Positions 55,187 to 63,158 of a DNA stretch of 64,000 bases are shown here, in pieces. The notes beneath the pieces were generated by a model, which made no database searches, had not been told where the DNA came from, and worked only from the letters and a program-made list of their open reading frames with translations. Made by a program: the position numbers and the translations under genes. Source of the stretch: SAR86 cluster bacterium SAR86E (GTDB lineage Bacteria > Pseudomonadota > Gammaproteobacteria > Magnimaribacterales > D2472); assembly GCA_000307935.1 (NCBI GenBank), contig AMWX01000002.1, positions 1 through 64,000 of the forward strand, read 5' to 3'. Position 1 is the stretch's first letter; every line of letters begins with the position of its first letter.

Positions 55187-55237
55187 AAATGTAACCTTTA
55201 CTTCTCATAAAAATGATGATAAGTTTGCGTTACATTT
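55187..55237. promoter_or_regulatory. Spaced inverted repeat AAATGTAAC/GTTACATTT upstream of accessory operon
   Basis: Arms at 55187-55195 and 55229-55237 are exact 9-base reverse complements, 33 bases apart. They lie 23-72 bases before the first gene of an operon that ends in an XRE regulator, with the Shine-Dalgarno AGGAGA next to the ATG. They could be operator half-sites for that regulator. The surrounding 228-base gap otherwise holds only a 16-codon ATG frame at 55101 that has no other support. Confidence 0.4.
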
Positions 55238-55259
55238 TGAGAGAAATTAGGAGAAGATA

Positions 55260-55655
55260 ATGGGTTTAGAAATAATAATACCAATATTAGGAATACTGAC
55301 AGGGATGATCATTCCTCTAGCAACCTTTGTTTGGCTATATAAGGAAAGCAAAGATAAGAACAAAACAATTTTAGAGATAAGCAAAAATATAGAAGATCCA
55401 TCAAAGCTAGAAGACTTGATAACCTTGCTAGATGAAAGAAAAAAAGAGCCAATTGACTATAGAAGATCTGGGGTAATTTGCTTTTTTACTGGCGTTGGTC
55501 TTTTTCTTTTTGGTGTCTTTTTTCTTGGCTCAATCTTAAAAGGCGTGGGAGCGCTCGTCACTGCAATTGGAGCGGGACAAATTGTTGCTGGTTATCTTTA
55601 TCCCAACACTAGTGAAGAAATTACAAATGCAGTCGATGCTTTTGAAAAGAAATAA
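55260..55655 (+). CDS. Membrane protein, DUF6249-like
   Basis: 131 residues. The N-terminal segment GLEIIIPILGILTGMIIPLATFVWLYKESKDKNK is followed by a soluble helix with PSKLEDLITLLDERKKEP, and a C-terminal hydrophobic pair around 70-115. This layout resembles DUF6249. It starts the four-gene plus-strand operon and is followed by a 9-base gap. Function unknown. Confidence 0.72.
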   Translation: MGLEIIIPILGILTGMIIPLATFVWLYKESKDKNKTILEISKNIEDPSKLEDLITLLDERKKEPIDYRRSGVICFFTGVGLFLFGVFFLGSILKGVGALVTAIGAGQIVAGYLYPNTSEEITNAVDAFEKK

Positions 55656-55664
55656 GGCTTTTAG

Positions 55665-55907
55665 ATGAAGAAATATATAAAAATACATTCATCTCTTGTT
55701 GGCCTCGGAGTTGGTTTTTTAAATTTTTATTTCCTTTTCTATTCATGGGGAATGTCTTGGGAAATTAGTTTTGCGTGTGCATTTGCTCTGGGCTATCTTG
55801 CAAGCAGTGCCCTAGAGATCTTCACGGGCATAATAAATCAAGACGATCTTGATATAGATGAAGCCAAAGAAATTTCAAGCGCTGCTGCAGAATTTGAGGA
55901 AAAATAA
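55665..55907 (+). CDS. Small membrane protein, unknown
   Basis: 80 residues with two hydrophobic segments and an acidic C-terminal tail (DDLDIDEAKEISSAAAEFEEK) that ends like its upstream neighbour (EEITNAVDAFEKK). The shared tail pattern suggests paralogy or a common partner. The next gene starts immediately after its stop. No family was recognised. Confidence 0.65.
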   Translation: MKKYIKIHSSLVGLGVGFLNFYFLFYSWGMSWEISFACAFALGYLASSALEIFTGIINQDDLDIDEAKEISSAAAEFEEK

Positions 55908-56351
55908 ATGACATTTTTTAAACGCTTTTTAGTGCTTTTTACATGTGGGTCCGTACAGGTCTTTTTTGCAACTTACCTGCTACTGGAGCTGTTTGGGTTT
56001 GGTTTGGGCTGGCATCTCGCTGTTCATAATATTATGTTTGTTCCTGGTGTTTTAGTGTTCTTGGGGTCAGGTTATCTAACAATCTCCTACTATTTTCTAA
56101 GTGACGATGCATCCAATAATGCTTTATATGATGAATTTACAGCGCTTAGATATTACAAGCTTGCTACAGCAGGATATGTGATTAATGGCATTGGCATTTT
56201 TATGCTCTACTCTGCTCAAGACTGGTCTAGCTGGAGCTTTGAACTGGCTAATAATATGATTTATCAAATAGCAGCTTTTGCTTGGCTCACCTTTGGGGCT
56301 CTTTTGGTTTGGTTTTCTGTTGGCGATTATCGGGAATCAAAAAGTGGGTAA
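55908..56351 (+). CDS. Four-helix membrane protein, unknown
   Basis: 147 residues with about four hydrophobic segments. The middle loop SDDASNNALYDEFTALRYYKL is polar. It starts directly at the previous stop and its end overlaps the GTG start of the XRE gene by eight bases. It may be a sensor or partner for that regulator, as small membrane proteins with XRE regulators often are. No named family. Confidence 0.65.
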   Translation: MTFFKRFLVLFTCGSVQVFFATYLLLELFGFGLGWHLAVHNIMFVPGVLVFLGSGYLTISYYFLSDDASNNALYDEFTALRYYKLATAGYVINGIGIFMLYSAQDWSSWSFELANNMIYQIAAFAWLTFGALLVWFSVGDYRESKSG

Positions 56352-56571
56352 AAGTCATGAAAAACTTCTAAATAATTTAGAAGAATTCAGAAAGGCTGCC
56401 AACTTAACTCAGCAGGAACTATCCGAAAGTGCTGAAGTTTCTAGGAAAAGCATTAATGCGATTGAAAACGGTATTTATGTGCCTTCAACCGTTTTGGCAT
56501 TAAAAATAGCAAGAACGCTTAGCTGCAACGTTGAAGAGCTTTTTAAGCTCCCCGAAGAAAACAACATATGA
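56344..56571 (+). CDS. XRE-family transcriptional regulator
   Basis: About 75 residues from a GTG at 56344. The helix-turn-helix NLTQQELSESAEVSRKSINAIENGIYVPSTVLALKIARTL is the compact XRE type often found downstream of small membrane proteins. The start overlaps the preceding stop; a longer frame from 56278 lies inside the upstream gene. It likely binds at its own operon, possibly the inverted repeat at 55187-55237. Confidence 0.85.
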   Translation: MGKSHEKLLNNLEEFRKAANLTQQELSESAEVSRKSINAIENGIYVPSTVLALKIARTLSCNVEELFKLPEENNI

Positions 56572-56641
56572 TTTACTTGAACATTATAGTTATGATCATT
56601 TATTTCTTAGTCAATTAATTTAGGAAAAATATTTAAATATC

Positions 56642-56815
56642 ATGAATAAAAAATTTAAAAATAGTGGAAGTTGGATTGGAGTTGGCACAGCACTAGGTGT
56701 AGCATTTTATGTTGCGACAAATGACCCGACATGGATCGCGGTTGGTGTAGCAATCGGCGCAGCGCTAGGTTGGCAAAAGCCAAAAAAGAAAAATGAAGAA
56801 AAAAAACTTGATTAG
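56642..56815 (+). CDS. 57-residue glycine-rich membrane protein
   Basis: ATG at 56642, with a weak AGGA-type site upstream at 56621. The sequence is one hydrophobic glycine-zipper-like stretch (GVGTALGVAFYV and AVGVAIGAALGW) followed by a lysine-rich tail. It resembles small glycine-zipper membrane proteins. It lies 70 bases after the XRE gene and may form a separate unit. Too short for confident family placement. Confidence 0.6.
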   Translation: MNKKFKNSGSWIGVGTALGVAFYVATNDPTWIAVGVAIGAALGWQKPKKKNEEKKLD

Positions 56816-56858
56816 TTAATAAAAACTGATAATAAAAAGATTAGGCAACAAAGCTTTC

Positions 56859-57293
56859 TTAGTTATTTCTAGTTCTAACTTTTGCACACTCAACAACATC
56901 ACAGTGTGTCTTTTCCCATCTTTCAAAACTTTTGTTATCGCCAAAATCTACGTTTAAATAGAATGAATTCTTGTCACCCATGAAATTTGGTTTAAATTCT
57001 ATGTTTTCACCCACCAGGGACTCGGTACTGCTGGCTAGAATAGTTTCGGTTACCTCTCCTTTCTGAAGATTATATTTACCTTTATTAAAATGCATTTTAT
57101 TTTCTAGGTAAAACATAACCACAAACTCTCCATTCATGTACATTTTGATAGGAGTTGGGCTTGGTAAATCTTGATATTGGCCATTTACTGCATACTCAAC
57201 CAACCTCCAAGTCCCCATTAGGTCTCCTGTGCTTGCCCCATGCCCAAAAGAGAATGAAGAGAATGAACATAGTAAAAGTAAAATTTTTCTCAT
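56859..57293 (-). CDS. Exported lipocalin-like protein
   Basis: 144 residues with a signal peptide (about 1-18). The start of the mature domain, LMGTWRLVEYAVNGQ, and the repeated beta strands recall lipocalin-like / DUF4488 proteins (GxWxL). Two Cys near the C-terminus (DVVECAK region) could form a disulfide. It is the only minus-strand gene within the plus-strand accessory block. Confidence 0.65.
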   Translation of the reverse strand: MRKILLLLCSFSSFSFGHGASTGDLMGTWRLVEYAVNGQYQDLPSPTPIKMYMNGEFVVMFYLENKMHFNKGKYNLQKGEVTETILASSTESLVGENIEFKPNFMGDKNSFYLNVDFGDNKSFERWEKTHCDVVECAKVRTRNN

Positions 57294-57373
57294 ACTGACC
57301 TCCTTGGTTAATATGTATGAAAATAATATCTGTTTATAATAATCGATCTCTATAAATAAGTAGCAAATAATTT

Positions 57374-57820
57374 ATGGTTTCAAATAAAGTACAGCGATTT
57401 CTAAATTCGTGGAAAGAGGGTGTAATTGCAATAGGTAAGGTTTACGTTAATGGCGGCGATTATAAAAAATATGCACAAGAATTTATATCATCGCACTATG
57501 CTTTTAGTACTGAAAAAGTACTGTTCAAGCCAACTTTTACCAAAACAAAAATCTTTAGAAATGCGCAAGACGAAGCCCTATCTTATTTTGTAAAAGGAGA
57601 TTGTGAAGAAGATCATGGGTTTGCTCTTAAGCCATGGGAAGCAATCACATTAAAGGAATTAAACACCATTGAAGAAAACGAATTGATCGTTGCCATGGGC
57701 ACTCTAAGTTTTAAGCCTATTAACCTAGATCAAACCACTTTGGTAGCTTTTACCTTTTTATTAATAGATATTGATAATGCATTAAAAATAAAAGTCCATC
57801 ACTCCTCTCCAGTTTTATAA
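57374..57820 (+). CDS. NTF2/SnoaL-like domain protein
   Basis: 148 residues. WKEGVIAIGKVYVNGGDY, VLFKPTFTKTKIFRNAQDEALSYFVKG, EEDHGFALKPWEAI and the ending HHSSPV match a marine gammaproteobacterial NTF2-like family sometimes mis-annotated as phosphoribosyl-AMP cyclohydrolase. No HisI zinc motifs are present. A cone-shaped pocket is expected; the ligand is unknown. Two bases before the glycosylase gene. Confidence 0.75.
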   Translation: MVSNKVQRFLNSWKEGVIAIGKVYVNGGDYKKYAQEFISSHYAFSTEKVLFKPTFTKTKIFRNAQDEALSYFVKGDCEEDHGFALKPWEAITLKELNTIEENELIVAMGTLSFKPINLDQTTLVAFTFLLIDIDNALKIKVHHSSPVL

Positions 57821-57822
57821 CA

Positions 57823-58437
57823 ATGTCAGCAGAGAAAGCTTATAGACACTTGTTAAGCATTTCCAAGCGAGAGAAGCATTTTAGCTTTTATAAATTTCTT
57901 CAAAGCTCAGATATCATTTCTATTGAAAGCAGAATCGATGACTCAATTTCATTTGAGTATTTTTTAATCAAAACAATTATTAGTCAGCAAGTCTCTACCA
58001 AAGCCGCCAGATCTATTTGGGCAAAAGTGAAACTGGCCTTAGATTTAAACAATCAGCCAATTTCACTTGGTCTATTAAAAGACTTAGGCTTGTCTAAACC
58101 TAAGGCAACTTATATTTTAGGTGTCATAGAAAACAAACGTATTGCATTATCAACAAAAGAGGACCTGCAACAAATGTCTTATGAGGACCTATCAGATTTT
58201 TTGTTGTCACAAAAAGGGATTGGGCCATGGACATTAAGTGTTGTTAGAATGTTTTTTATAGCAGATACAGATGTTTTTCTTCAAGGAGACTTGGGTATTA
58301 ACAAAGCACTGGAGTATTTTTTTAAAACCAAGGATTATACTGGTGAGGATTATTCTCCATATAAAACATATTTGTGCTTATATTTATGGAGGAGCATAAG
58401 CCAGACAGCAAATGCTGCTGCTCAGCAAGATGGATAA
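57823..58437 (+). CDS. DNA-3-methyladenine glycosylase, AlkA-like HhH-GPD protein
   Basis: 204 residues. The helix-hairpin-helix is LLSQKGIGPWTLSVVRMF, followed by the catalytic Asp in VFLQGDLGINKALEYF, in the position used by AlkA. The N-terminal YFLIKTIISQQVSTKAARSIWAKV is the usual glycosylase helix. There is no Ada or N-terminal TATA-like AlkA domain. It excises alkylated purines. Overlaps the GNAT gene by 8 bases. Confidence 0.9.
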   Translation: MSAEKAYRHLLSISKREKHFSFYKFLQSSDIISIESRIDDSISFEYFLIKTIISQQVSTKAARSIWAKVKLALDLNNQPISLGLLKDLGLSKPKATYILGVIENKRIALSTKEDLQQMSYEDLSDFLLSQKGIGPWTLSVVRMFFIADTDVFLQGDLGINKALEYFFKTKDYTGEDYSPYKTYLCLYLWRSISQTANAAAQQDG

Positions 58438-58897
58438 GTTTAAAGTTGTAACCTATGACAAAAAATATAGAGTCGATTTTGAAACTTTAAATCGAGACTG
58501 GATAGAGCGTTTTTTTACAATGGAAGAAGAAGATTTTAATATTCTCAAAAATCCTGAGTCATATGTAATTAATCGGAATGGAGAAATTTTTTTTGCTCTT
58601 TATGAGGAAAGGGTTGTTGGCACGGCAGCTATGATTGCTGGCTCAGATGGAGTTTATGAGTTAGCCAAAATGGCTGTTACAAAAGACTTTCAAAGACAGG
58701 GAATCGGGCAAATGCTTTTAAATCAATGCATTAAATTTGCTAAAAAAAAGAATGCAAAAGAGATTTTCCTTATCACCAATAATATTTTAAAACCTGCGCT
58801 TAATCTGTATGCATCCTGTGGGTTTGTATTAAATGCTGGCAATGACGACGAAAGGTATCAAAGAGGAAATACCAAAATGAACCTGCTTTTAAAATAA
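58430..58897 (+). CDS. GNAT-family N-acetyltransferase
   Basis: 155 residues from ATG 58430; a start six codons earlier (58412) is in frame but deeper in the upstream gene. ELAKMAVTKDFQRQGIGQMLLNQCI has the Q/R-x-x-G-x-G acetyl-CoA loop. The middle INRNGEIFFALYEERVVGTAAMI fits N-acetyltransferases of small molecules. Substrate unknown. Confidence 0.86.
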   Translation: MDKFKVVTYDKKYRVDFETLNRDWIERFFTMEEEDFNILKNPESYVINRNGEIFFALYEERVVGTAAMIAGSDGVYELAKMAVTKDFQRQGIGQMLLNQCIKFAKKKNAKEIFLITNNILKPALNLYASCGFVLNAGNDDERYQRGNTKMNLLLK

Positions 58898-58921
58898 ATT
58901 TTATTGTATTACTCTAAGAGC

Positions 58922-59368
58922 ATGAATAATAAGATACCTCCACCTGTTGTAACTCTAATATGCGGCATAATAATTTATTTTTCTAGATCGCTATTCCCTG
59001 AGATCACATTTCAGTCAATAAACATTATTAGTGTCTTAATTCTGCTAACCGGAATAGGTACGCTGCTAACAGCTGCATCTTCATTCAAGAAATATCAGAC
59101 CACTATAAACCCATTGCAGCCTGATAAAGCAACGCACTTAGTGGTTTCTGGAATCTTTGGTATATCAAGAAACCCGATGTATCTTGGGATGGCTCTTATT
59201 TTGCTTGCCATATCAGTTAAATTTAATTTGGTAGGCGGCATTATTATCACCTTTACCTTCATTTCGTTTATAACAAAATTTCAAATTATCCCTGAAGAAA
59301 AAGCCATGATGAAATTATTTGCCGATGAGTTTTCTCATTACAAAAAACAAACAAGAAGGTGGATATAA
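58922..59368 (+). CDS. Isoprenylcysteine methyltransferase-type membrane methyltransferase family protein
   Basis: 148 residues from ATG 58922; an in-frame TTG at 58904 would add six residues. The methyltransferase core is GIFGISRNPMYLGMALIL (R-N-P-M-Y) and FQIIPEEKAMMKLFADEFSHYKKQTRRW (EE-x-x-L). Bacterial members methylate lipids or isoprenoid-like acceptors. It is the last plus-strand gene before the displaced glmS end at 59384. Confidence 0.88.
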   Translation: MNNKIPPPVVTLICGIIIYFSRSLFPEITFQSINIISVLILLTGIGTLLTAASSFKKYQTTINPLQPDKATHLVVSGIFGISRNPMYLGMALILLAISVKFNLVGGIIITFTFISFITKFQIIPEEKAMMKLFADEFSHYKKQTRRWI

Positions 59369-59383
59369 GTTTGCTGTTTTGAA

Positions 59384-59407
59384 TTACTCCACGGTTACGA
59401 AGTTGTT
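59384..59407 (-). repeat. Displaced glmS 3' end, copy 3 (encodes FVTVE stop)
   Basis: Minus-strand codons AAC AAC TTC GTA ACC GTG GAG TAA read N-N-F-V-T-V-E-stop. The last four residues and stop match the GlmS C-terminus (K-S-V-T-V-E-stop), with third-position changes. No GlmS coding extends upstream, so it is a fragment and not a gene. Confidence 0.6.
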
Positions 59408-59453
59408 TATAACCGTTACTCGTTTAATCATTTTCATTGATTAAAAGCTGTAA

Positions 59454-59828
59454 TTAATGTTTTGCCTGTTCTTTTCTAAGAGTATAACCAGCTAATATAG
59501 CTAAAATAAATAATGCAGGTATATCTCCCAAAAAATGCCCCATTTCATGATCATCAATAATTGCTTGATAAGCCATAATTCCACCATGAACAATACTGCT
59601 CCAAACAACAAACCATACAAACATATAATGTTGTACTGGTTCTTTTGATGCAATGATCATCATAACTCCAAGAGTCATATAAACGCCTTGAATCATCATC
59701 TCATATTCCCATTGCCCCGGACTCCAAGCCCAGCCACCTAAGGGATCGAGCTTCATCATTGGTATAATTAATATAAATGCTATTCCAAAAACTCTTAAAG
59801 TATTTCTTAATATTGATAAATTATTCAT
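59454..59828 (-). CDS. Four-helix membrane protein, DUF6632-like
   Basis: 124 residues, about four hydrophobic segments. MMKLDPLGGWAWSPGQWEYEMMIQGVYMTLG and WSSIVHGGIMAYQAI are the conserved features, with a histidine pattern (HGGIMAYQ, DHEMGHFLGD) that might bind a metal or heme. It lies alone between glmS end copies 2 and 3 and has GAGAGGAAAG upstream of its ATG. Function unknown. Confidence 0.72.
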   Translation of the reverse strand: MNNLSILRNTLRVFGIAFILIIPMMKLDPLGGWAWSPGQWEYEMMIQGVYMTLGVMMIIASKEPVQHYMFVWFVVWSSIVHGGIMAYQAIIDDHEMGHFLGDIPALFILAILAGYTLRKEQAKH

Positions 59829-59862
59829 GCTTTCCTCTCAAAGTTTAATTCACTGTTATGTT

Positions 59863-59889
59863 CTACTCCACAGTAACGGATTGTTTTAG
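59863..59889 (-). repeat. Displaced glmS 3' end, copy 2 (encodes LKQSVTVE stop)
   Basis: Minus-strand codons CTA AAA CAA TCC GTT ACT GTG GAG TAG read L-K-Q-S-V-T-V-E-stop. The true GlmS end 83 bases away is L-A-K-S-V-T-V-E-stop. Nineteen of 27 bases match, and four of the eight differences are synonymous changes in the SVTVE codons, the pattern of an independently evolved glmS end rather than a fresh duplication. Confidence 0.7.
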
Positions 59890-59945
59890 AAAAGTGAATA
59901 AGTACTTCACGAGTAATTCCGTTGAAAATAATTCTGCAAACGAAA

Positions 59946-61772
59946 CTATTCCACCGTGACTGATTTGGCTAGGTTCCTAGGTTGATCTAAATCGGTTCCA
60001 CGTTGACAGGCAACTTGATATGCAAGAATTTGCAGAGGGATGGTGTAAATAATTGGAGCGAGCAACTCGCTGCATTCAGGCATTTGAATATAGGCGCCTC
60101 TTTCAAGATTAATTTTGGAATTTGGGCCGCCAAATACATAAAGAGTTCCGCCTCTAGCTTTAACCTCCTCTAAATTGGAAACAAGCTTTTCGGTTAATGT
60201 GTTTTCAGGTGAAAGTGCCACGACAGGAATCTGATCATCAACCAATGCAAGAGGGCCGTGTTTTAATTCGCCTGCAGGATATGCCTCGGCATGAATATAT
60301 GAAATTTCTTTAAGTTTCAATGCGCCTTCTTGAACGATAGGGAAGAACATTCCGCGACCTAAAAACAAAGCATTGTGTTTATCTGCAATGTTTGGAACGA
60401 TGCTAAGTATTTCATCGGAAAGCTTCAAAGTTTCTTTAATAACTTCGGGCAATGCTTTTAGTTCTGATGCAAGGTTTTTTCTTAACTCCTGGTCTCTGTC
60501 TAAGCTTTTTGCAATTGACATGGCTAACAGCATTAGGCCTGCAAGCTGAGTGGTAAATGCCTTGGTGGAGGCAACACCAATTTCTGGGCCAGCATTGGTA
60601 AATAAGACATGTTCAGATTCTCTGGCCAATGAGCTGGTTGGCACATTGCAAATTGAAAGAGTGCTCAAATAATCTTTTTCTTGAGCATATCTCAGTGCAG
60701 CAAGGGTATCTGCGGTCTCACCAGATTGTGAGATAGTTACAAATAGGGTGTCCTCTTCGACCAATGGATCTCGGTAGCGGTATTCGCTTGCAAAATCTAC
60801 ATAACATGGAATTTTGGCTATCTGCTCAAACCAAAATCTACCAACCTTGCCAGCATGCAAACTGGTGCCACAAGCAACAAACTGAATTCTTTTAATTTTT
60901 CTAAAAATTTCAGAGGAGTCCAAACCAAAGATATTATCTAGAACATCGTCCTCTCCAAACTTGCCATTGATTGTGTTAGCAACCGCATCTGGTTGTTCAT
61001 ATATTTCTTTTTCCATAAAATGAGAATATTCACCTTTGGTAACAGCATTAACAGCTATATCTATCTCAGTAACATCTCTTGTTACAGGCGAACTTTTGCC
61101 ATCATATACCTGGTAGCTTTGCTTGGTAATTTCGGCAACATCGCCGTCTTCTAGAAAAACAAACTCATTGGTAAGTTGTGAGAGGGCTAATGGATCAGAG
61201 GCAGCAAAATTTTCTTCTAAACCAACCCCGATTAAGAGCGGACTTTTGTTTCTCGCGACAATGAGTCTACTTTTATCGTTGATGTGTATGGCAGCTATGG
61301 CATAAGCACCGTCTAGCTCTTTGATTGCATCATGCATGGCAGCAAGCAGGTCACCAGAAGACTGAAGATGTTGGTGAAGCAAATGGGCTATAACTTCAGA
61401 ATCAGTTTCTGACTCAAATTGATAGCCATCTTTGGTCAATTTTTCAGTGAGCTCAAGATAATTCTCTATGATTCCGTTATGAACAATGTGAACCTCTCCA
61501 CTTGATGCATGAGGGTGAGCGTTTTGTTCTGATGGTTGGCCATGAGTGGCCCAGCGGGTGTGTGCGATTCCAAGTTTACTTTTTGGGCGCTGCTCAATCA
61601 TGCCGTCCTCAAGCAAGCTCACTTTGCCGAAAGTCCTTAAATTAAAGATGCTGTCTTTTTGATGAAGGGCAATCCCGGCTGAATCATAGCCGCGGTATTC
61701 CATTTTATGTAGGCCTTGAACTAACAACTTGCCCACGTTGCGAGATGATGCCGCCCCTATAATTCCACACAT
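59946..61772 (-). CDS. glmS: Glutamine-fructose-6-phosphate aminotransferase (isomerizing)
   Basis: 608 residues, standard length. The N-terminal glutaminase begins MCGIIGAA (Cys nucleophile after Met removal), with GIAHTRWATHG. Two SIS domains carry CGTSLHAGKVG, SQSGETADTLAAL and ISYIHAEAYPAGELKHGPLALV. It ends in DLDQPRNLAKSVTVE. It makes glucosamine-6-phosphate, the first step to UDP-GlcNAc, whose last steps are done by GlmU from the gene 1 base upstream. Confidence 0.98.
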   Translation of the reverse strand: MCGIIGAASSRNVGKLLVQGLHKMEYRGYDSAGIALHQKDSIFNLRTFGKVSLLEDGMIEQRPKSKLGIAHTRWATHGQPSEQNAHPHASSGEVHIVHNGIIENYLELTEKLTKDGYQFESETDSEVIAHLLHQHLQSSGDLLAAMHDAIKELDGAYAIAAIHINDKSRLIVARNKSPLLIGVGLEENFAASDPLALSQLTNEFVFLEDGDVAEITKQSYQVYDGKSSPVTRDVTEIDIAVNAVTKGEYSHFMEKEIYEQPDAVANTINGKFGEDDVLDNIFGLDSSEIFRKIKRIQFVACGTSLHAGKVGRFWFEQIAKIPCYVDFASEYRYRDPLVEEDTLFVTISQSGETADTLAALRYAQEKDYLSTLSICNVPTSSLARESEHVLFTNAGPEIGVASTKAFTTQLAGLMLLAMSIAKSLDRDQELRKNLASELKALPEVIKETLKLSDEILSIVPNIADKHNALFLGRGMFFPIVQEGALKLKEISYIHAEAYPAGELKHGPLALVDDQIPVVALSPENTLTEKLVSNLEEVKARGGTLYVFGGPNSKINLERGAYIQMPECSELLAPIIYTIPLQILAYQVACQRGTDLDQPRNLAKSVTVE

Positions 61773-61773
61773 A

Positions 61774-63126
61774 TTATTTTTTGTTTTTTGCCCAATCTTC
61801 TTTGATTACTTGCTTGCCTCTGCCAACAGCCAAAGCCTCATCAGGAACATCTTTGGTGATTGTGGAGCCTGCTCCCACATAGGCGCCTTTACCAATATTA
61901 ATTGGCGCTACTAATGAAGAATTTGTTCCAATAAAGCTATCTTCACCGATAGATGTTTGATGTTTGTTTGTCCCGTCGTAATTGCATGTGATGGTTCCGG
62001 CCCCAATGTTTGTTTTGCTACCTATATCCGCATCACCCAAATAAGCTAAATGATTGGCTTTGGCCCCATCTCCAAGCTTAGTTTTTTTGGTCTCAACAAA
62101 ATTACCAATTTTGGCATTGTCCCCTATTTCTGAGCCTTCTCTTAGACGCGCATACGGACCTATATTGCAGTTAGAGCCCACGGTTGCAGATGAGAGATGG
62201 CTAAAAGATTCAATGATGGAATTATCTCCAATAGAAACATCTTGCAGAACAACGTTTGATTTGATTATAACGTTTTCACCCAAAACTACCTTGCCTTCAA
62301 ATATTACATTAACGTCAACGGAACAATCTTTGCCGGCCTCGACTTCTCCTCGAACATCGACGCGAGCAGCATCTAGAAGAGTGATTCCTTGTTCTAATAA
62401 TTTTTCAGCGCTCATTTTTCTTAAAATTGATTCTAACTCATGTAACTCATGCTTGTTATTTGCCCCCATTACTTCAGTAGGATTTGCTTGAATACAACTT
62501 ATTTTAACTCCTTTTGCAGAAAGTATCTCTACCAAGTCTGTAAGGTAGTACTCATTAGCAGCATTTTGGTTGCTAATTTCATCTAATGCTGGTTTAAGAA
62601 AGCTGCCGTCGATCAATAAAATACCAGTAAAGACATTTTTAATTTGTTTCTCAACATCGGACGCGTCTTTTTGTTCAATAATTCTTAAGGCTAGATTTTT
62701 TTCATTGGTCATGATTCTTCCGTAGCCAGTTGGATCATCTAATTTCATTGATAAAAGCGTGCAATCTTGATCAGAGTTAATAAGAGCTTCTATGCTCTCG
62801 CTTCTTATCAAAGGCACATCACCATATAAAACTAATACCTTTTCATCATCCTTAATCAAATGAGATGCTGTTTTAACTGCATGTGCAGTCCCCAGCTGTT
62901 CGTTTTGATCCGCTGTCTGAATATTTGGATCAATGTCAGCTATATGTTCTTTTAAAAGATCTTTTTGATGCCCCACGATAACCGTTATATCTTTGCTGCA
63001 AGATTTGGCAGTTTTAATGACATGAGAAACAAGGGTTTGTCCGCCAAGAGGCTGCATAACCTTTGGTAAATTGGTGTTCATTCGAGTTCCCTTGCCCGCT
63101 GCAAGGATAATAGTATGAATATTCAA
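61774..63126 (-). CDS. glmU: Bifunctional GlmU N-acetylglucosamine-1-phosphate uridyltransferase/acetyltransferase
   Basis: 450 residues. The nucleotidyltransferase domain opens with IILAAGKGTRMNTNLPKVMQPLGG and has VLYGDVPLI. The C-terminal left-handed beta-helix has repeated hexapeptides (NVIIKSNVVLQDVSIGDNSII) and the acetyltransferase signature NHLAYLGDADIGSKTNIGAGTITCNYDG. It makes UDP-GlcNAc for peptidoglycan and lipid A. Between atpC and glmS, the usual gammaproteobacterial order. Confidence 0.98.
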   Translation of the reverse strand: MNIHTIILAAGKGTRMNTNLPKVMQPLGGQTLVSHVIKTAKSCSKDITVIVGHQKDLLKEHIADIDPNIQTADQNEQLGTAHAVKTASHLIKDDEKVLVLYGDVPLIRSESIEALINSDQDCTLLSMKLDDPTGYGRIMTNEKNLALRIIEQKDASDVEKQIKNVFTGILLIDGSFLKPALDEISNQNAANEYYLTDLVEILSAKGVKISCIQANPTEVMGANNKHELHELESILRKMSAEKLLEQGITLLDAARVDVRGEVEAGKDCSVDVNVIFEGKVVLGENVIIKSNVVLQDVSIGDNSIIESFSHLSSATVGSNCNIGPYARLREGSEIGDNAKIGNFVETKKTKLGDGAKANHLAYLGDADIGSKTNIGAGTITCNYDGTNKHQTSIGEDSFIGTNSSLVAPINIGKGAYVGAGSTITKDVPDEALAVGRGKQVIKEDWAKNKK

Positions 63127-63158
63127 CGTAATGACGAATTAAGCTTGATACAAGTACC

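Noticed and set aside
57374-57820. Phosphoribosyl-AMP cyclohydrolase annotation
   Set aside because: No HisI zinc or catalytic motifs; the sequence fits an NTF2-like family that is commonly misnamed.
59369-59945. Intact Tn7-like transposon at glmS
   Set aside because: No transposase or tns-like gene and no terminal repeats were seen; only displaced glmS ends and one small gene are present.
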